DNA from: Hippopus hippopus
Taxonomy: Eukaryota; Mollusca; Bivalvia; Cardiida; Cardiidae
DNA length: 64,000 bases
Direction: 5' to 3'
NCBI GenBank assembly: GCA_946811185.2
Contig: OX328105.1
Location: 34,227,394 to 34,291,393 of the forward strand
In this document: in pieces, positions 1-12,200 of the stretch
How positions within the stretch are numbered: position 1 is the stretch's first letter
How the letters are laid out: the number at the start of each line of letters is the position of its first letter
Position numbers and translations under genes: made by a program
The notes under the pieces: model-generated
The model's input: the letters and a program-made list of their open reading frames with translations, nothing else
Told to the model about the DNA's origin: nothing
Database searches by the model: none

Positions 1-110
1 GGAAAAGGAGAAAATGCTGGTTAGAGGCATTTTCTCCTTTTCCCACAAGGTTTTGAAAAGGCTATTTCCCAAGGGTCATTAACACTTGGGATTATATGGT
101 AAAGAGTTAA
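1..110 (-). repeat. Family A TTAA hairpin element, right part
   Basis: The window starts inside the hairpin. The short arm ends in tatatggtaaagagTTAA. It is the same copy type as 6543-6768 through a segmental duplication. Confidence 0.85.
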
Positions 111-249
111 AGGGAGCTTTCAAGATTTTCATATTTTGTCCGAATATTAAAATATGATTTATTACTGAATTAAGCAATGTGATAGCTGGTAAATGATTTG
201 TAGAGAAGGAAAACAAAAGTAGGAAAAAATATTGTACAATGTTATTTCC

Positions 250-473
250 TTAACTATATACCAAAATTTTAAATTTGTCTAAATTGGAAGCATTTAAAAA
301 TAACAACTTACATATGGCTTCAAAGATGGAATTTGTTTTAGAATGGAAAAGAAAACATTTTGGGAAAAGGAGAACATGTTGGTAACCTGCATTTTCTCTT
401 TTCCCCATCATGTTTTCAGAAGCTTTTTTACCTAAGGGTCGTTAAAACTCAGGATTGTGTGGTAAAGGGCTAA
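250..473 (-). repeat. Family A element
   Basis: Complete copy, long arm first, with end CTAA in place of TTAA. It is the paralogue of the copy at 6908-7137. Confidence 0.85.
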
Positions 474-867
474 TGGGCTTTGTAGCATATAAGGTATTTT
501 TTAGTTTTCACAGCAAAGTTTTGCAAACTTTGTCGCTCAGGTAAAGAGTTCAGTTATTAGATCTGTTTAATTTAGTCTGGAAGTCGGAAATCAAGTTCAA
601 ATTCGAACATGTTTATTCTATATATAGGCCATCGGCCCTTGTACAAGTACATATATAATCAAAATAAACATTTTGTTTACGCGTAGGGATAATATTTACA
701 GTTGTATGAGATATCTCGGTTTACATTAATAAAGAGTATCAAGGCTGACCAAAACTAGCTGGAAACCCTACTCAAATTACAGTTAGAGCAAAAATATAGA
801 TCAGATTAATAGATGTATTTTGAATCCATTCTAAGCCATATTCAGCTTTTGAACTTCTACGAATCTT

Positions 868-905
868 AATTATACACACATACATACATACATACACGTA
901 CACCT
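868..905. repeat. TACA/CACA microsatellite
   Basis: Tetranucleotide run (catacatacatacatac) followed by decayed TACAC/TATG units to about 955. Confidence 0.8.
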
Positions 906-1116
906 ACACTTACATTTGTATGTATACTTATACCTGGATGTATATATGTATATTCAAACACTTTCACGTAGCTGTTACATACGTTTTTTAGATATCTAGC
1001 TAAAATTATCATTAAGCAGTTATTGGCTTAGAAAATCAAAACCACAGAATGAAACATCATAATAATTTATCGTTCTTGTTCCTCTATAAAACTTTTTCGT
1101 TTCGAAAATGCATTAT

Positions 1117-1735
1117 ATCTAACATGACCAACTCTTAATCAAAGGAAAACAAGTTCATACTTAGAGTAAAAACGCGGATGCAGATTATATTCCATTGAAT
1201 ATATTACTTACTTACTTTATACAGAATGACGTCACTCGATATAGAATGACGTCACTCTACATAGAATAACGTAGATTCTAACATGACACGTGAATTCGGC
1301 TCTATAAACACACTGCAACGAAAGCGTGGTAAAATCTACATTATTCGATGTAGAGTGACGTCATTCTATATAGAGTGATGTCATTCTGTATAAAGTAAGT
1401 AAGTAATATATTCAATGGAATATAATCTGCATCCGCGTTTTTACTCTAAGTATGAACAACTTGTTTTCCTTTGATTAAGAGTTGGTCATGTTAGAATCGA
1501 AATAATCTTCTTTCTATCGTGGTTTATCGTTCAATAAACCACGTTGTGAGTTATGAGGCGCAATGAATAATCCACTCGGGCTATCGCCCTCGTGGACTAT
1601 TTATTGTACCTCATAACTCACAACTGTGGTTTATTGAACGATAAACCGCGATAGAAAGAAGATTATTTCTTAATTTTACCATGCTTTCGTTGCACTGGTT
1701 GCACTGTGTTTATAAAGCCCAATTCAGGTGTCATT
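1117..1735. repeat. Compound foldback element with nested long inverted repeats
   Basis: Arm 1117-1272 pairs with 1338-1492. The loop between them (1280-1334) is itself repeated in inverse at about 1673-1734. A second hairpin (1496-1665, arms about 75 bp) lies between these. The inner loop of the first hairpin holds no gene. Arms contain several TGACGTCA octamers. Confidence 0.9.
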
Positions 1736-2214
1736 TTAGTAAAAAATCCAGACATTTTGCTTTCAAAGCCTTTTTTGCTGGAATAATATATTGGACTGGG
1801 TAGATTCAAGAACTGACTGCACTTTCTGGGCATTCTAATCTTTATCTACTCCGTGCACAAAAGGTTAGTTACTGTCCCGTTGACAATTAGCAGCATAAGC
1901 ATTAGGTTTCTAAATACTACTCTCAGTCTTTTCTCCTTCGCTGCCTTGAATAACAAATCCAGACTTTTTTTTTTCCCCATAGACTTTATTCTCTGTAAAA
2001 GGTACAAGCTTTTAAAAGCAAAAAGGTGTAAGAACAAGCAAAATGAATCAAAATATAACACATAATTACAAACAAGGGGGTTTTGGTGACCCCAGATTGC
2101 TCAACCAAGAATATAAAGTTTCAGGATTAATGGTAAGTTAAAAATACTGTGTTACCGAGACCAGTTTTATGAATATTGTGCAGCAAATATGATATTAAAT
2201 TAATTTGTTCATGT

Positions 2215-2442
2215 TTAACCATTTCCACAACAACATATTTTAGACTCTTCCAAACTCAAAGAAATTGCAGACGACAAAGTAATATTTGATAAAAGTGACA
2301 GAAAGTTGTCTATTACGGTAGAAAACATTGTGGGAAAAGGAGAAATTGCTCGTTACGAGCAATTTCTCCTTTTCCCACAGTGTTTTCAAAAGACTTGTAC
2401 TGCAGACACGTAAAAACACGGGTTTGTTTGGGAGAGGGTTAA
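2215..2442 (-). repeat. Family A element, variant hairpin tip
   Basis: Complete copy with TTAA at both ends. The hairpin tip is ATTGCTCGT/ACGAGCAAT instead of ATGCTGGT/ACCAGCAT, changed on both arms in a matching way. Confidence 0.88.
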
Positions 2443-2567
2443 TGCCGTTTTCAACATTATTTCAGGTAAAGATGTATCACAGTGGTCAGTTCACCTATCC
2501 ATGCTTTCTTTGAGTTACTTTTCCAGTACTTTCCATAACATTCTTTCCAAGCCACTCACCGTTGACC
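2441..2567 (-). repeat. SINE body fragment (family F)
   Basis: Matches the 3' body of the tRNA-derived SINEs below (gccgttttcaacattatttc... ttccaagccactcac). No tRNA-like head is left. Confidence 0.65.
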
Positions 2568-2626
2568 AATATAAACACCTGAGACACTGTGTTATAAAGA
2601 ATAGCATTCTGACCAAGAATTTGATA

Positions 2627-2856
2627 TTAACTCTTTACCAAATGACAAAATTTAAGACTCGTCCAAATTGAAAGCAGTTGCAGATGATAAAATAAATGTG
2701 ACTGAAAAATTGAAATTTGTTGTTGGAAGGGTAGAAAACATTGTAGGAAAAGGAGAAAAATGCTGGTTAACTGCATTTTCTCCTTTTCCTAAAGTTTTTT
2801 CACAAGGCTTCTTTCTAAGGGTCCTTAAAAGTCGGGATTGTGTAGTAAAGAGTTAA
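2627..2856 (-). repeat. Family A element
   Basis: Complete, TTAA at both ends. The hairpin is slightly decayed at the tip. Confidence 0.88.
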
Positions 2857-2879
2857 ACTGGAACCTTAAGAGTGCATGC

Positions 2880-3770
2880 ATGATTATTTTTCATGACAGC
2901 ATCCTAGTCAACTACTTTTTAACCAAAATGACCTATTCTAAAATTCAATTGACAGATTTTTAAGACAAACATTCTAATCAAGTTTTATGACCATTTGACA
3001 AAAAATGTGGCCTCTACAATGCAACCAAGGCTTTTCTATTTGACCTACTGACCTACTTCTTAACCAGAGAGACCCATTTGAAACTCACATGAGGTGTGGT
3101 CAACAAAAATATTCTGAAAAAAATTAACTATTGGTACCAACAGTCAATTGGTGTTTTCTAGAGTGTGCAAAAGGTTTTTCTAAAACTTGCAGCTCACTTA
3201 CTTCTGAACCAGGAAGAACCATTTTCATACTTGTCCCAAGTATCATCAAGAAAAACATTCTGACTAAATTTCATTCCTATTACACTGAAAATGTTTCCTC
3301 TAGACTGCACACAAGTCTTTTTTGTTTTTTCTTTTAAAGATTTGATATGATGACCTACTTTTTGACGGCCGAGATATCCATTTTTAAACTTTGAGATAGT
3401 ATCATGATGAAGTTCTGCTGAGTTTCATGAACATTTGACAAAATGTGTGGCTTCTAGAGAGCACACAAGATGTTTTAAGAGATCTGTTTTCAGATTTTTA
3501 CTCTCACAAAAAACATTTTGTACATAACTTCCTGAGCTCTGGACTGAAAATATGGCCTAAGGAATGCACAGAAGGCTTTTCTAAGATCTTACCTATTCTT
3601 ACACTTAACCCAGTTTTTGATCCAGTTTTCAAATTCATCCTAGACACTTTCAAGAAAAACGTGCTGATAAATGGATACCAGCATGGGATTGAAAATTTGC
3701 AATATGATTGGTTAAAATTTTACCATGTGATATTTATCAGCCATTTATAAAAACGAAGTTACTGGCTACT
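2880..3770 (+). repeat. Tandem degenerate repeat of about 170-190 bp (family J)
   Basis: Several diverged units share tgacctacttttt, cccattttcaaactt, atcaagaaaaacattctgac, tttcatgaacatttgac and tgtggcctctag..gcaca. A related block lies at 9175-9480. No coding potential is evident; the short frames are by-products. Confidence 0.65.
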
Positions 3771-3989
3771 GCACCCTTATTTGTTTCATTTCATTTCCCA
3801 TTTTCAAATAAAATGTCAATAATTGCTAAATTTTGTCCTTGAAAGCTGTAGGTATATAATAGAAGGAATATTTATTGTAGTAGCTTTCCTGGTACTTGTA
3901 TTAGCTTCTCACTGCGTATGAAAATTCTGACATCAATTTTCTCACACCACATCTATCAATTACAAGCACTAGGAAAGATACTACTACAT

Positions 3990-4400
3990 ATTATTTCATG
4001 CTTTCCGGTAGGTAATCGAAAAATAATGGTGAAATGTTTTTCGATATTTCATGGTTACTGCCAGTGCATAATACTGATTTTTATATTCTAACTCTTCAAT
4101 TGAAGGCGGAAACAGTTGTTCCCGTGCACTAGTTACCTAGATAAAATGCGCGCGCCTCTCAACCAGATGGAAATATGACATAATTTACCCTACATTTCTC
4201 ACGCTTTACGTAATATTGTAATGCGTTGCTATGCAGAGGGGGTGCGCCACTGGGAATAACTGTACTGGTTTTTGGCGTAAGTTCCCCCAGAAAAGGATTT
4301 AAAGCTGCACCACTCATGAAAATATTACCGATGATGTTCACTCGATGAAATAAATTTCGATCTTTCACCATAACAAACAATTATCCTCTATTCCATATAT
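3990..4400 (-). repeat. 400-bp dispersed element (family G), copy 1
   Basis: Its reverse complement matches 14222-14620, for example ctttcaccgaa.., catcgagtgaacacc, ccctccgcatagcaac and aggtaactag. Confidence 0.75.
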
Positions 4401-4508
4401 ATGCAAATCACATCACAGACTATAGGAGCTCCTGAGTGTTATAAAGGATTTTGAATGCAATAGTTCATTTGGTACTCCCATAGGTTAACAATAATCCTGA
4501 AACAAATT

Positions 4509-4764
4509 CAGCCATGCTCTGTGCAAAACAGGCTTAATGCTCCTTCAAAAGGTACCAACCAAGATCAGTCTGCGCAGACTGACATGGGTCAAAACCATTT
4601 GCTCTTTGCAAATTTTCTGCATGGCAAAGAGCCATTCAATCCCCAAATCAAGTTGATTATTACACTAAATGATTTTACAGATCCATAATTATGTGATAAC
4701 TTGCTTGATATAATGCATTGCAGAGATGCATTAAAGCCCCTTTTGGCAAAGTGTGGTTCAATTA
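4509..4764 (+). repeat. Family B element
   Basis: Starts gccatgctctgtgcaaaaca, holds the inverted cagtctgcgcagactg core, and ends gcattaaagccccttttgg. It is a non-coding, palindrome-rich element of about 255 bp. Confidence 0.8.
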
Positions 4765-4827
4765 TTATTTGACTAAAACAATGCACCAAGATTTTGTTAC
4801 ATTTGTCATGGAGAGACAATTTGTATA

Positions 4828-4895
4828 AAGTGCTGGTAACCAGCATTTTCTTCCTTTTTCTCACAATGTTTCCTACCCTGTCAAAGACAAAGCCT
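4828..4895 (+). repeat. Family A fragment
   Basis: Hairpin tip and part of the long arm only. Confidence 0.6.
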
Positions 4896-5109
4896 ATAAT
4901 TTAGAGACACATCTAAATTAACATCTGTTAATTCTTTCAAAATGGATGGATCTAAAATTTTGTCTTCTGATGAACAGTTAATTTCTACATCAGACAAATG
5001 AATGTTAAAGGTAAACTTATACGATTTTTCTCCCACACAAACACAAAAGAAATACACGTAATCTGTTCAGAAAGCAAGCTAGCCACATGCAACATCAATC
5101 AAGCTAACT

Positions 5110-5304
5110 TTTAACTTGTACTAGACTGGCTAAAATTCAGAGCATTTGCTGCAGAAAAATTCAATGTGACTCGAAGTATGGAATTTGTCTCTCATAGAGT
5201 AGAGAACATTGTGGAAAAAGAAGAAAATGACAGTTACCAGCATTTTCTCCGTTTTACACTAAGTTCTCAAAAGCTGTCTTTCTCAGGGTCATTAAAACTC
5301 AGAA
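5110..5304 (-). repeat. Family A element, tail missing
   Basis: Long arm and hairpin present. The last part of the short arm is cut at the TTAA of the next copy. Confidence 0.7.
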
Positions 5305-5532
5305 TTAACCCTTTACCACACGACAAATTTTAGACCTGTCCAAACTGAAAGCATTTGCAGATGACAGTTTCAATGTGGATCATATGAAATGATTTTTCTT
5401 TGATAGGGTAGAAAACATTGTGGGAAAAGGAGAAAATGCTGGTAACCAGCATTTTCTCCTTTTCCCACAATGTTTTCAAAAGCCTTCTCTATCAGGGGTG
5501 TTAAAAGTCGTCATTGTGTGGTAAAGGGTTAA
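5305..5532 (-). repeat. Family A element, near-consensus
   Basis: A 228-bp copy with TTAA CCCTTTACC at one end and GGTAAAGGG TTAA at the other. The central hairpin is nearly perfect, with GGTAACC at the tip. Confidence 0.93.
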
Positions 5533-5738
5533 GTGGTAAAGAATTTTAGCAGCATGCAGAATCTAAGTGAACCAAAGTCTGTTTCTCCGACACAATCACC
5601 ATTACAACAGATTACATGTACTGTTTGCAACACTTTTGTAGCAAATAACTTATAAACACATGGGTGACAGATCTTAGCAAAATCCTAAAATCCTGACTAT
5701 ATAATGATGTTAACCAAGAAAGTAAAGAAAGCTGGCTT

Positions 5739-5774
5739 TTTTTTTTTTTTTTTTTTGGGGGGGGGGGGGGGGGG
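5739..5774 (+). repeat. Oligo-T / oligo-G tract
   Basis: About 18 T followed directly by about 18 G. Such a G-run could form quadruplex structure or be inaccurate in length. Confidence 0.9.
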
Positions 5775-5877
5775 TCTAAAATCAGGAAAACTGCTGAAAA
5801 CTTTTATCCTTGTGCACATCAATCATATCAAATATTGATAATAAACATGAACTCTGGTTTAATGCATGATCACTTAT

Positions 5878-6086
5878 GAAAACATTGTTGCAAAAGGAAA
5901 AAATGCTGTAAGTAACCCTAGGAGAAGGGTTTAAAAAATGCTGGTATCCAGCATTTTTGCCTAATTGCATGATGTTAACTACCTTTTCAAAGAAAAATTA
6001 TGTCAGTTGAACCATATTCAATTTATTTCTAGCAACTGCTTTCGATTCTAAAATTTTATCCTCAGTAAAACATTAAACATTATGTC
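5878..6086 (+). repeat. Decayed family A element in the DUOX 3' end
   Basis: It has gaaaacattgttgcaaaagg, a hairpin tip interrupted by about 30 nt, then a long arm ending gctttcgattctaaaatttt..cagtaaaac. It ends about 20 nt from the DUOX stop codon and contains the candidate AATAAA. Confidence 0.72.
6023..6028 (-). promoter_or_regulatory. Candidate poly(A) signal AATAAA of DUOX
   Basis: AATAAA on the minus strand, 78 nt after the DUOX stop codon, the first one downstream. It lies inside a decayed family A hairpin element (5878-6086). At this place intact copies read AATTTGTCGTCTGC, which lacks AATAAA. Confidence 0.5.
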
Positions 6087-6105
6087 ACAAAACAAGATAA
6101 AGAAC

Positions 6106-6228
6106 TTAAAAGTTCTCATAGTGATGTTCAAACAAGGCCTTGGTTGTTCGACTGGATTCAACGCTGGCTCTCTCGACACTTTTAGTCAAACCTGGTGGGC
6201 CGCAGGAAAATACTCCTATCTTCTTGGT
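6106..6228 (-). CDS. DUOX: DUOX last exon (C-terminus)
   Basis: Residues 1096-1135 and the TAA stop. It contains [15 protein letters not shown], the last NADPH-contact motif, and the terminal HHYENF shared across the NOX/DUOX family. The acceptor is CCTTGTCATAG/ACCA. The middle ([12 protein letters not shown]) is less conserved. Confidence 0.95.
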   Translation of the reverse strand, partial: TKKIGVFSCGPPGLTKSVERASVESSRTTKALFEHHYENF

Positions 6229-9200
6229 CTATGACAAGGAGTAAAGGAAAGAATTTTATCAATATATTGGGGCCTGAAGACCACCTTCTGTAAATGTGGC
6301 AACATTGGGTCCTTGTCATTCTTTACCACACGACAAAACTGTCCAGTAGTCCAAATTTAAAGCTTTTTCAGATGACAATTTGCATGTGGCTCATATGGTG
6401 AAATTAGACTTTGATAGAGTAGAAAACATTGTGGGAAATGGAGAAAATGCTGGTTACCAGCATCTTCTCCTTTTTCCACAATGCTTTCAAAAGACTTTTT
6501 TTTTTTCAAGGTCAGTTAAAGTTGGGATTGAATGGTAAAGGGCTAACTCTTTACCAAACAACCAAATTTTAGACCAGTCCAAACTGATAGCAATTTGCAG
6601 AAGACGTAATTTAACTAAAATGATGGTAACTGTCAGTGACAGTGTAGAAAACCTTGTGGGAAAAGGAGAAAATGCTGGTTACAAGCATTTTCTCCTTTTC
6701 CCACAAGGTTTTGAAAAGGCTATTTCCCAAGGGTTATTAACACTTGGGATTATATGGTAAAGACTTAAAGGGAGCTTTCAAGATTTTCATATTTTGTCCA
6801 AATATTAAAATGTGATTTATTACTGAATTAAGCAATGTGATAGCTGGTAAATGATCTGTAGAGAAGAAAAACAAAAGTAGGAAAAAATATTACACAATGT
6901 TACTTCCTTAACTATATTCCAAATGGCAAAATTTTAGATTTGTCTAAATTGGAAGCATTTGAAAATAACAACTTACATATGGCTTCAAAGATGGAATTTG
7001 TGTTAGAATGGAAAAGAAAACATTTTTGGAAAAGAAGAACATGCTGGTAACCTGCATTTTCTCTTTTCCCCATCATGTTTTCAGAAGCTTTCTACTTAAG
7101 GGTCGTTAAAACTCAGGATTGTGTGGTAAAGGGTTAATGGGCTTTGTAGCCTATAAGGTATTTTTTAGTTTTCACAGCAAAGTTTTGCAAAGACTTGTGG
7201 GAATGTCACATGATAAACAGCACACATTGATTATGAGGTTTTCATATAGTTGCATTTATCAATGTTTTACAAGAAATTTTGATTCACAAAATAAGAACTA
7301 ATTAGGCCCATTGAACCTTTTCTAAAACAACATAGTCAAGGCTCTTTCAAATTCAAAATATCTGACCACAAGTTCAAAATTGTTAGAAATTAAAACTTAA
7401 GCTCTCTGATAGGATAGCAAACATAGTGGGAAAAGGAGAAAATGCTGGTAAGAAGCATTTTCTCATTTTCCCACCATATTTTCAAAAGCCATTTTTTCTG
7501 TGACTGTTTGGTAAAGATACATAATTACCAGTGGATGGGCTTTGTGCACTGTCTGAAACATGCTGGAGAGATGTGGTCGTCCAAAATGGGTGTTCGCCTT
7601 CAATGATGTAAAGACACTTCTACCCCCATTCAGCTTCTGGAAATGTTCCTCACATACATACTGTAATAACAACTTATTTTGTGAAATAATATCTCCTGCC
7701 AAAAAAGAGTTGTTTTTTTTTTTTATAAAAACATAAATCAAGCCCACCTTTTCCATGACACAGCATTAAAGAGAAAAATGAATAAAACTATATAGGCAGA
7801 CTATCATAAGGAACACATGTATGAAACTTTATCAGTTATCATCGAGGATTTTAAAAGATATCTGTAAGGATGGTCGGATGGATAAACAAACAGACAGTGC
7901 AAAAACTATCTTTCCGCATTCAGTGGGGGATAAAAAAAGTACATTTACTCAGAAGAATGACTAAGAAGCTCATAATATGTCATATCCTCATAGAATTCAG
8001 GAGACTTTAAAATTGGCTAATTCAAAACTAACCTGTATTTCCTTCTTTTCCAACAAAGTTTTCAACCTTTTCAGAGATAAATCCCATTGAATGAGGGTTT
8101 TTTTTAATTGGTCTTTTGCAAATTATTTCAATATGGTTGAGTCGATAATTTTTTGGTTAGGTAAAGGGTTAAATTAAAAGTGAAAATATTGCAAAACTCG
8201 CTGTTATACACAGTTTCTCTTTAACCACATTACATTGTACAGCTGTCTGCTGTTGGGCTAAAAAGAGCACTACATGTAGGCACCAAGGCTCTGCTGCAGT
8301 TGCTTCTAATGAAAATTCAAATTAAAAAAGGGCATAACTGCGTAAAAAAATCTTGATGGTTACCTGACTCTGTTGTATTAGTTCCCTTTCATTAGCCAAC
8401 AATTAGTCCAAGTTTGAAGTAAATATCTTCAGTAATGACAGAGATATATTAATGTGTCAAAGGTTTTGCACAACAATAATGAGGCAGGCGACGAAGATTC
8501 AAGGGTCAAAGTTTGGAAAGTTCTTAGTCAAAAAAAGGGGCATGACTGCGTCAAAAATGTTTTGATGGCTACCTGCCCCTGTTGTGTGGCTTTCCCTTTT
8601 TGATAGTTAACAACTAGTCCAAGCTTGAAGTACATATCTACAGTAACAGAACAAATATTACAAAAAGTAAAAGTTTTGTATGATTACGAAGACAAAGCAT
8701 GCAGGCGACACAAACGCAAGTGACAACCCAGACTATGATGCTATTGATGACGCAAGGGCTATGACACTATCTCTATCTTTTCTTTGAGCTAAAAAGGTAG
8801 AAAGTAAATGAGTAGAGTCACCTGATAAATTTCCATGTATGGTAATAACAACGCCTCATCAAAAATAATTCTTACCAGCATTGCTGTTCGAAGATCAAAA
8901 TTCTGGAAGAACTTGGTGATAAATATGTCTATGGCAACCATCCCTTTCTCATCAATTTCCTCCACTTCCTGTAGGATGTCCAGCAGCCATTCAAAATGGC
9001 GCTGACTTCCTGTTACCCAGATAAAGTACACCTGGAACAAAGAGATAAAGTACACCTTAAGCAAAAGCAAACAAAAGTGCCATGATAGCTCTGAATTGCT
9101 CACTGGAGCTTGTGAAAACAACATGATTATAGTCATTGCTTGATATGACCTAATGACCCGGTTTTTTAACATTGTTTAAGATTTTATTTAGGTAAACATT

Positions 9201-12200
9201 TTGACCAAGTTTCATGAGTTATAAGCTGAAAATCTGTTAAGATTTTTCCAAGTGACCTACTTTTTCATCCAATGTGACCAATTTCAAACTCATCTGGGAT
9301 ATCGTCAAGACATGTACATTCTGACAAACTTTCATGAGCTTTGCACTTAAGATATGCCCGAGAGTTCACTCAATATTTTTCTTAACTTGTCCAGATGACC
9401 TACCTTTGGCCCAATGGGACCCATTTTCGAACTTGTGTAGGTATCATCAAGACAAACGTTCTGACCAAAACTAGAATTAAAGTTGCAGTTGCTAACTTTA
9501 GCTCTAGATTAAAAATCATATTTTCTGTCAGTGACAGGAACTTCGACAGAGAATGCTGTAACTTATTATCAGACTCGTAATAATATGCATGCTCATAAAT
9601 AATATATATCAAGTTTGCCTGCAATTTTGCCCCCATTTTATTTACTTTTGGACACTCTTGGGCCTTAAAACAAATAAAACTTTTGTTGAGAAATGAGACA
9701 TAAATCAGCTTGGTATGCAGTCTAATTTGCTAATTATGAATGAACAAACTCATCTCTAGCCAAAATAGTCCTAGAGAAAGTTTATTCTAGAAACATCAAA
9801 ATGCATTGAAATATTGATACAGTACCTTCTGGCATCGTATCTTGTATGTACTTTTAATTGTTGTCATATGAACAAAGTCCTTCAGAATGGATGCATAAGG
9901 GGTGACCCCTATTCCAGCCCCTACCAGTATAGACACATCATAAGTGTACCAGTCTTGCTGACCTGCTCCATACGGTCCATCCAGGAACAACTGAAAACAT
10001 GATACAACAAATGTGTAGCAAGATACTGATCATTTGAATTCAAGGAAATTACAGACATTGGTTCAAATCACTAATATATACAAATGAGCCATTGGCTTTT
10101 TTTTGCATCTGCAAAAAGAATCGACCTACATCAGCCTATCCAGGCTGATATGGGTTTAAACTCTTTACTACTAGTAAATTTTATGCATGTCCAAGGACCA
10201 GTTAACCTCATGATTCAGTCCATTGTTAGATAAAATGGATTTAATAGATCCATAAGTAGGAGATGACTAGCTAGGTAACCAGCATTTTTTTCTTTTCTCA
10301 CAATGTTTTCTAGCCTTTAACCGAAGAAATCCTTTCATTTTAACAACATTTAATTTGTCTTCTACATATGATTTCAATTTTGACATGACCAAAAATTTGG
10401 TAATCTGGTAAATGCTGAAAAAGGTGGAGTAAGTCTCAACCTTTTTACTATGATACAAAATTTTAGACTTTTCCTCATTGTTTTGACGATGGTTATGTGG
10501 GAAAGCAATAAGTGGCTTTGAAAGAATACTGTGCAAATTACTGGCAAAAGAAATTCCAGGAAAGCATGGATATGTGCATTGGCCACAGTAATGTTGAAAA
10601 CAGCATTAAACACTGTACAGTCTATCAATCAATTAGACTTTTCTATGTTAAAGGCATTTACAGATAACAAATTACCTAGAATGATGGGTTCGGTCTTTCA
10701 AAGGACAAAAAGCATTGAGAGGAAAATTGCAAAATGATAGATACAATGTTTTCAAAAGTTATCCTCCTCTGGAAGGTGAAAACATGGGATCATCTGAATT
10801 ATTTTTTGTTTATTTGACGCCCCAAGAAGACTCTTATTTGTGTAACAAAGGATAGTGCAAGATACAGGCACAAACCCACCCCAATTTATGCCTGGTTCTT
10901 TAACACTCTCACTGTATTGCACTATCACATTGAACATAAGTTTAACATCTCAACTGAAAGACTTTTTAAGTAATTTTAGGTGGCCAGCTGTGGGGATTGA
11001 ATCAACATCCTCCAGTGGCTCGAGATTTGACATAAACAACTCCCTGGTTTTAACGACCCCGAGGAAGAAGTCTTCTGAAAACACTGTGGGAAAAGTAGAA
11101 AATGCTGGTAACCAGCATTTTCTCCTTTTCCCACATTGTTTTCTACTCTTCCAAAGTCAAGTTTAAATTTTTGAGTCACCTTTGTCGTCTGCAAATGCTT
11201 TCAATTTGGACCAGTCTAAGATTTTGTCGTTTGGTAAAGAGTTAATACTTTAGCTAAAGAGGCTGGTAGACTGGGATCCACTGGTAAAAAGTTACCAAAA
11301 TAAATGAGCAAACATTGTGGTAAAAAGGAGGTATTATTCATCTCTGTGATGCTTTATACGAAATAAATCATCATAATAATTTCAGATCCATAGAATCCAT
11401 TTTGTCTGACAAAAAGGTCTGACCCAGGTCAGCCTGCACGGACTGCACAGGCTGACTTCGATAGATACTTTTTGCAGATGTATTAAACCCCCTTTTCACA
11501 GTGCATGATTCAATACCATTGGATATGGTCCTTCCTTCAGATGTTCATGGTCAAATACATTTCTTAGCCCGTGGGTCCAGGGTCCAACAGCTCTGATGTG
11601 CACTGACAGAGTATCTTCGTGGGGCGCAGAGGTCAAGGTGAAAGGGTGGTACTCATTACCCCCTAAACCCACGCAAGCAATCCTAACCCACTGCCCGGAC
11701 TTATACTCAAACCTTGGTGGTCTCTTGAACTCAATGAAAGTCACATCTGAAAAAGAGAGTATGGTTTGTTAGCATCCATAACGCCACATAGAATTAACCT
11801 TTTACCACACAATCCCAAGTTTTAACAAGCCTGTGGAAAGACACATTTGAAAACATTGTGGGAAAAGAAGAAAATGCTGGTAACCAGCATTTTCTCCTTT
11901 TCTGACAATGTTTTCTATCTCTATCTTTGACTATTATCAAAGAAAAATTGCACAATTTGTGCCACATTGAAATTATCGTCTGCAAATGTTTTGAATTTGG
12001 ACAAGGCTGAAATTACGTAGTCTGGTCAAGGGTAAAGACATGCCATTACTTAACCTTCGAGTTTTAATTACCCTGAGGAAAATTGCTTCTGAGTACACCG
12101 AGGGAAAAGGAGAAAATACTGGAAACAAGCTTTTTCTTCGTTTAACCACAATGTTTTCTAACCTTTTTGGGCCAAATCTTATTTCTTGAGCCATATTTAA

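Larger units (their letters stand above)
1..527 (+). repeat. Segmental duplication, copy 1
   Basis: Aligns by eye almost base for base with about 6659-7190, including two family A copies and the unique spacer between them. The match stops at gcaaagttttgcaaa. It may extend left of the window. Confidence 0.88.

Noticed and set aside
5739..5774. T/G homopolymer tract as a functional element
   Set aside because: No context supports a role; it may be a length artefact.
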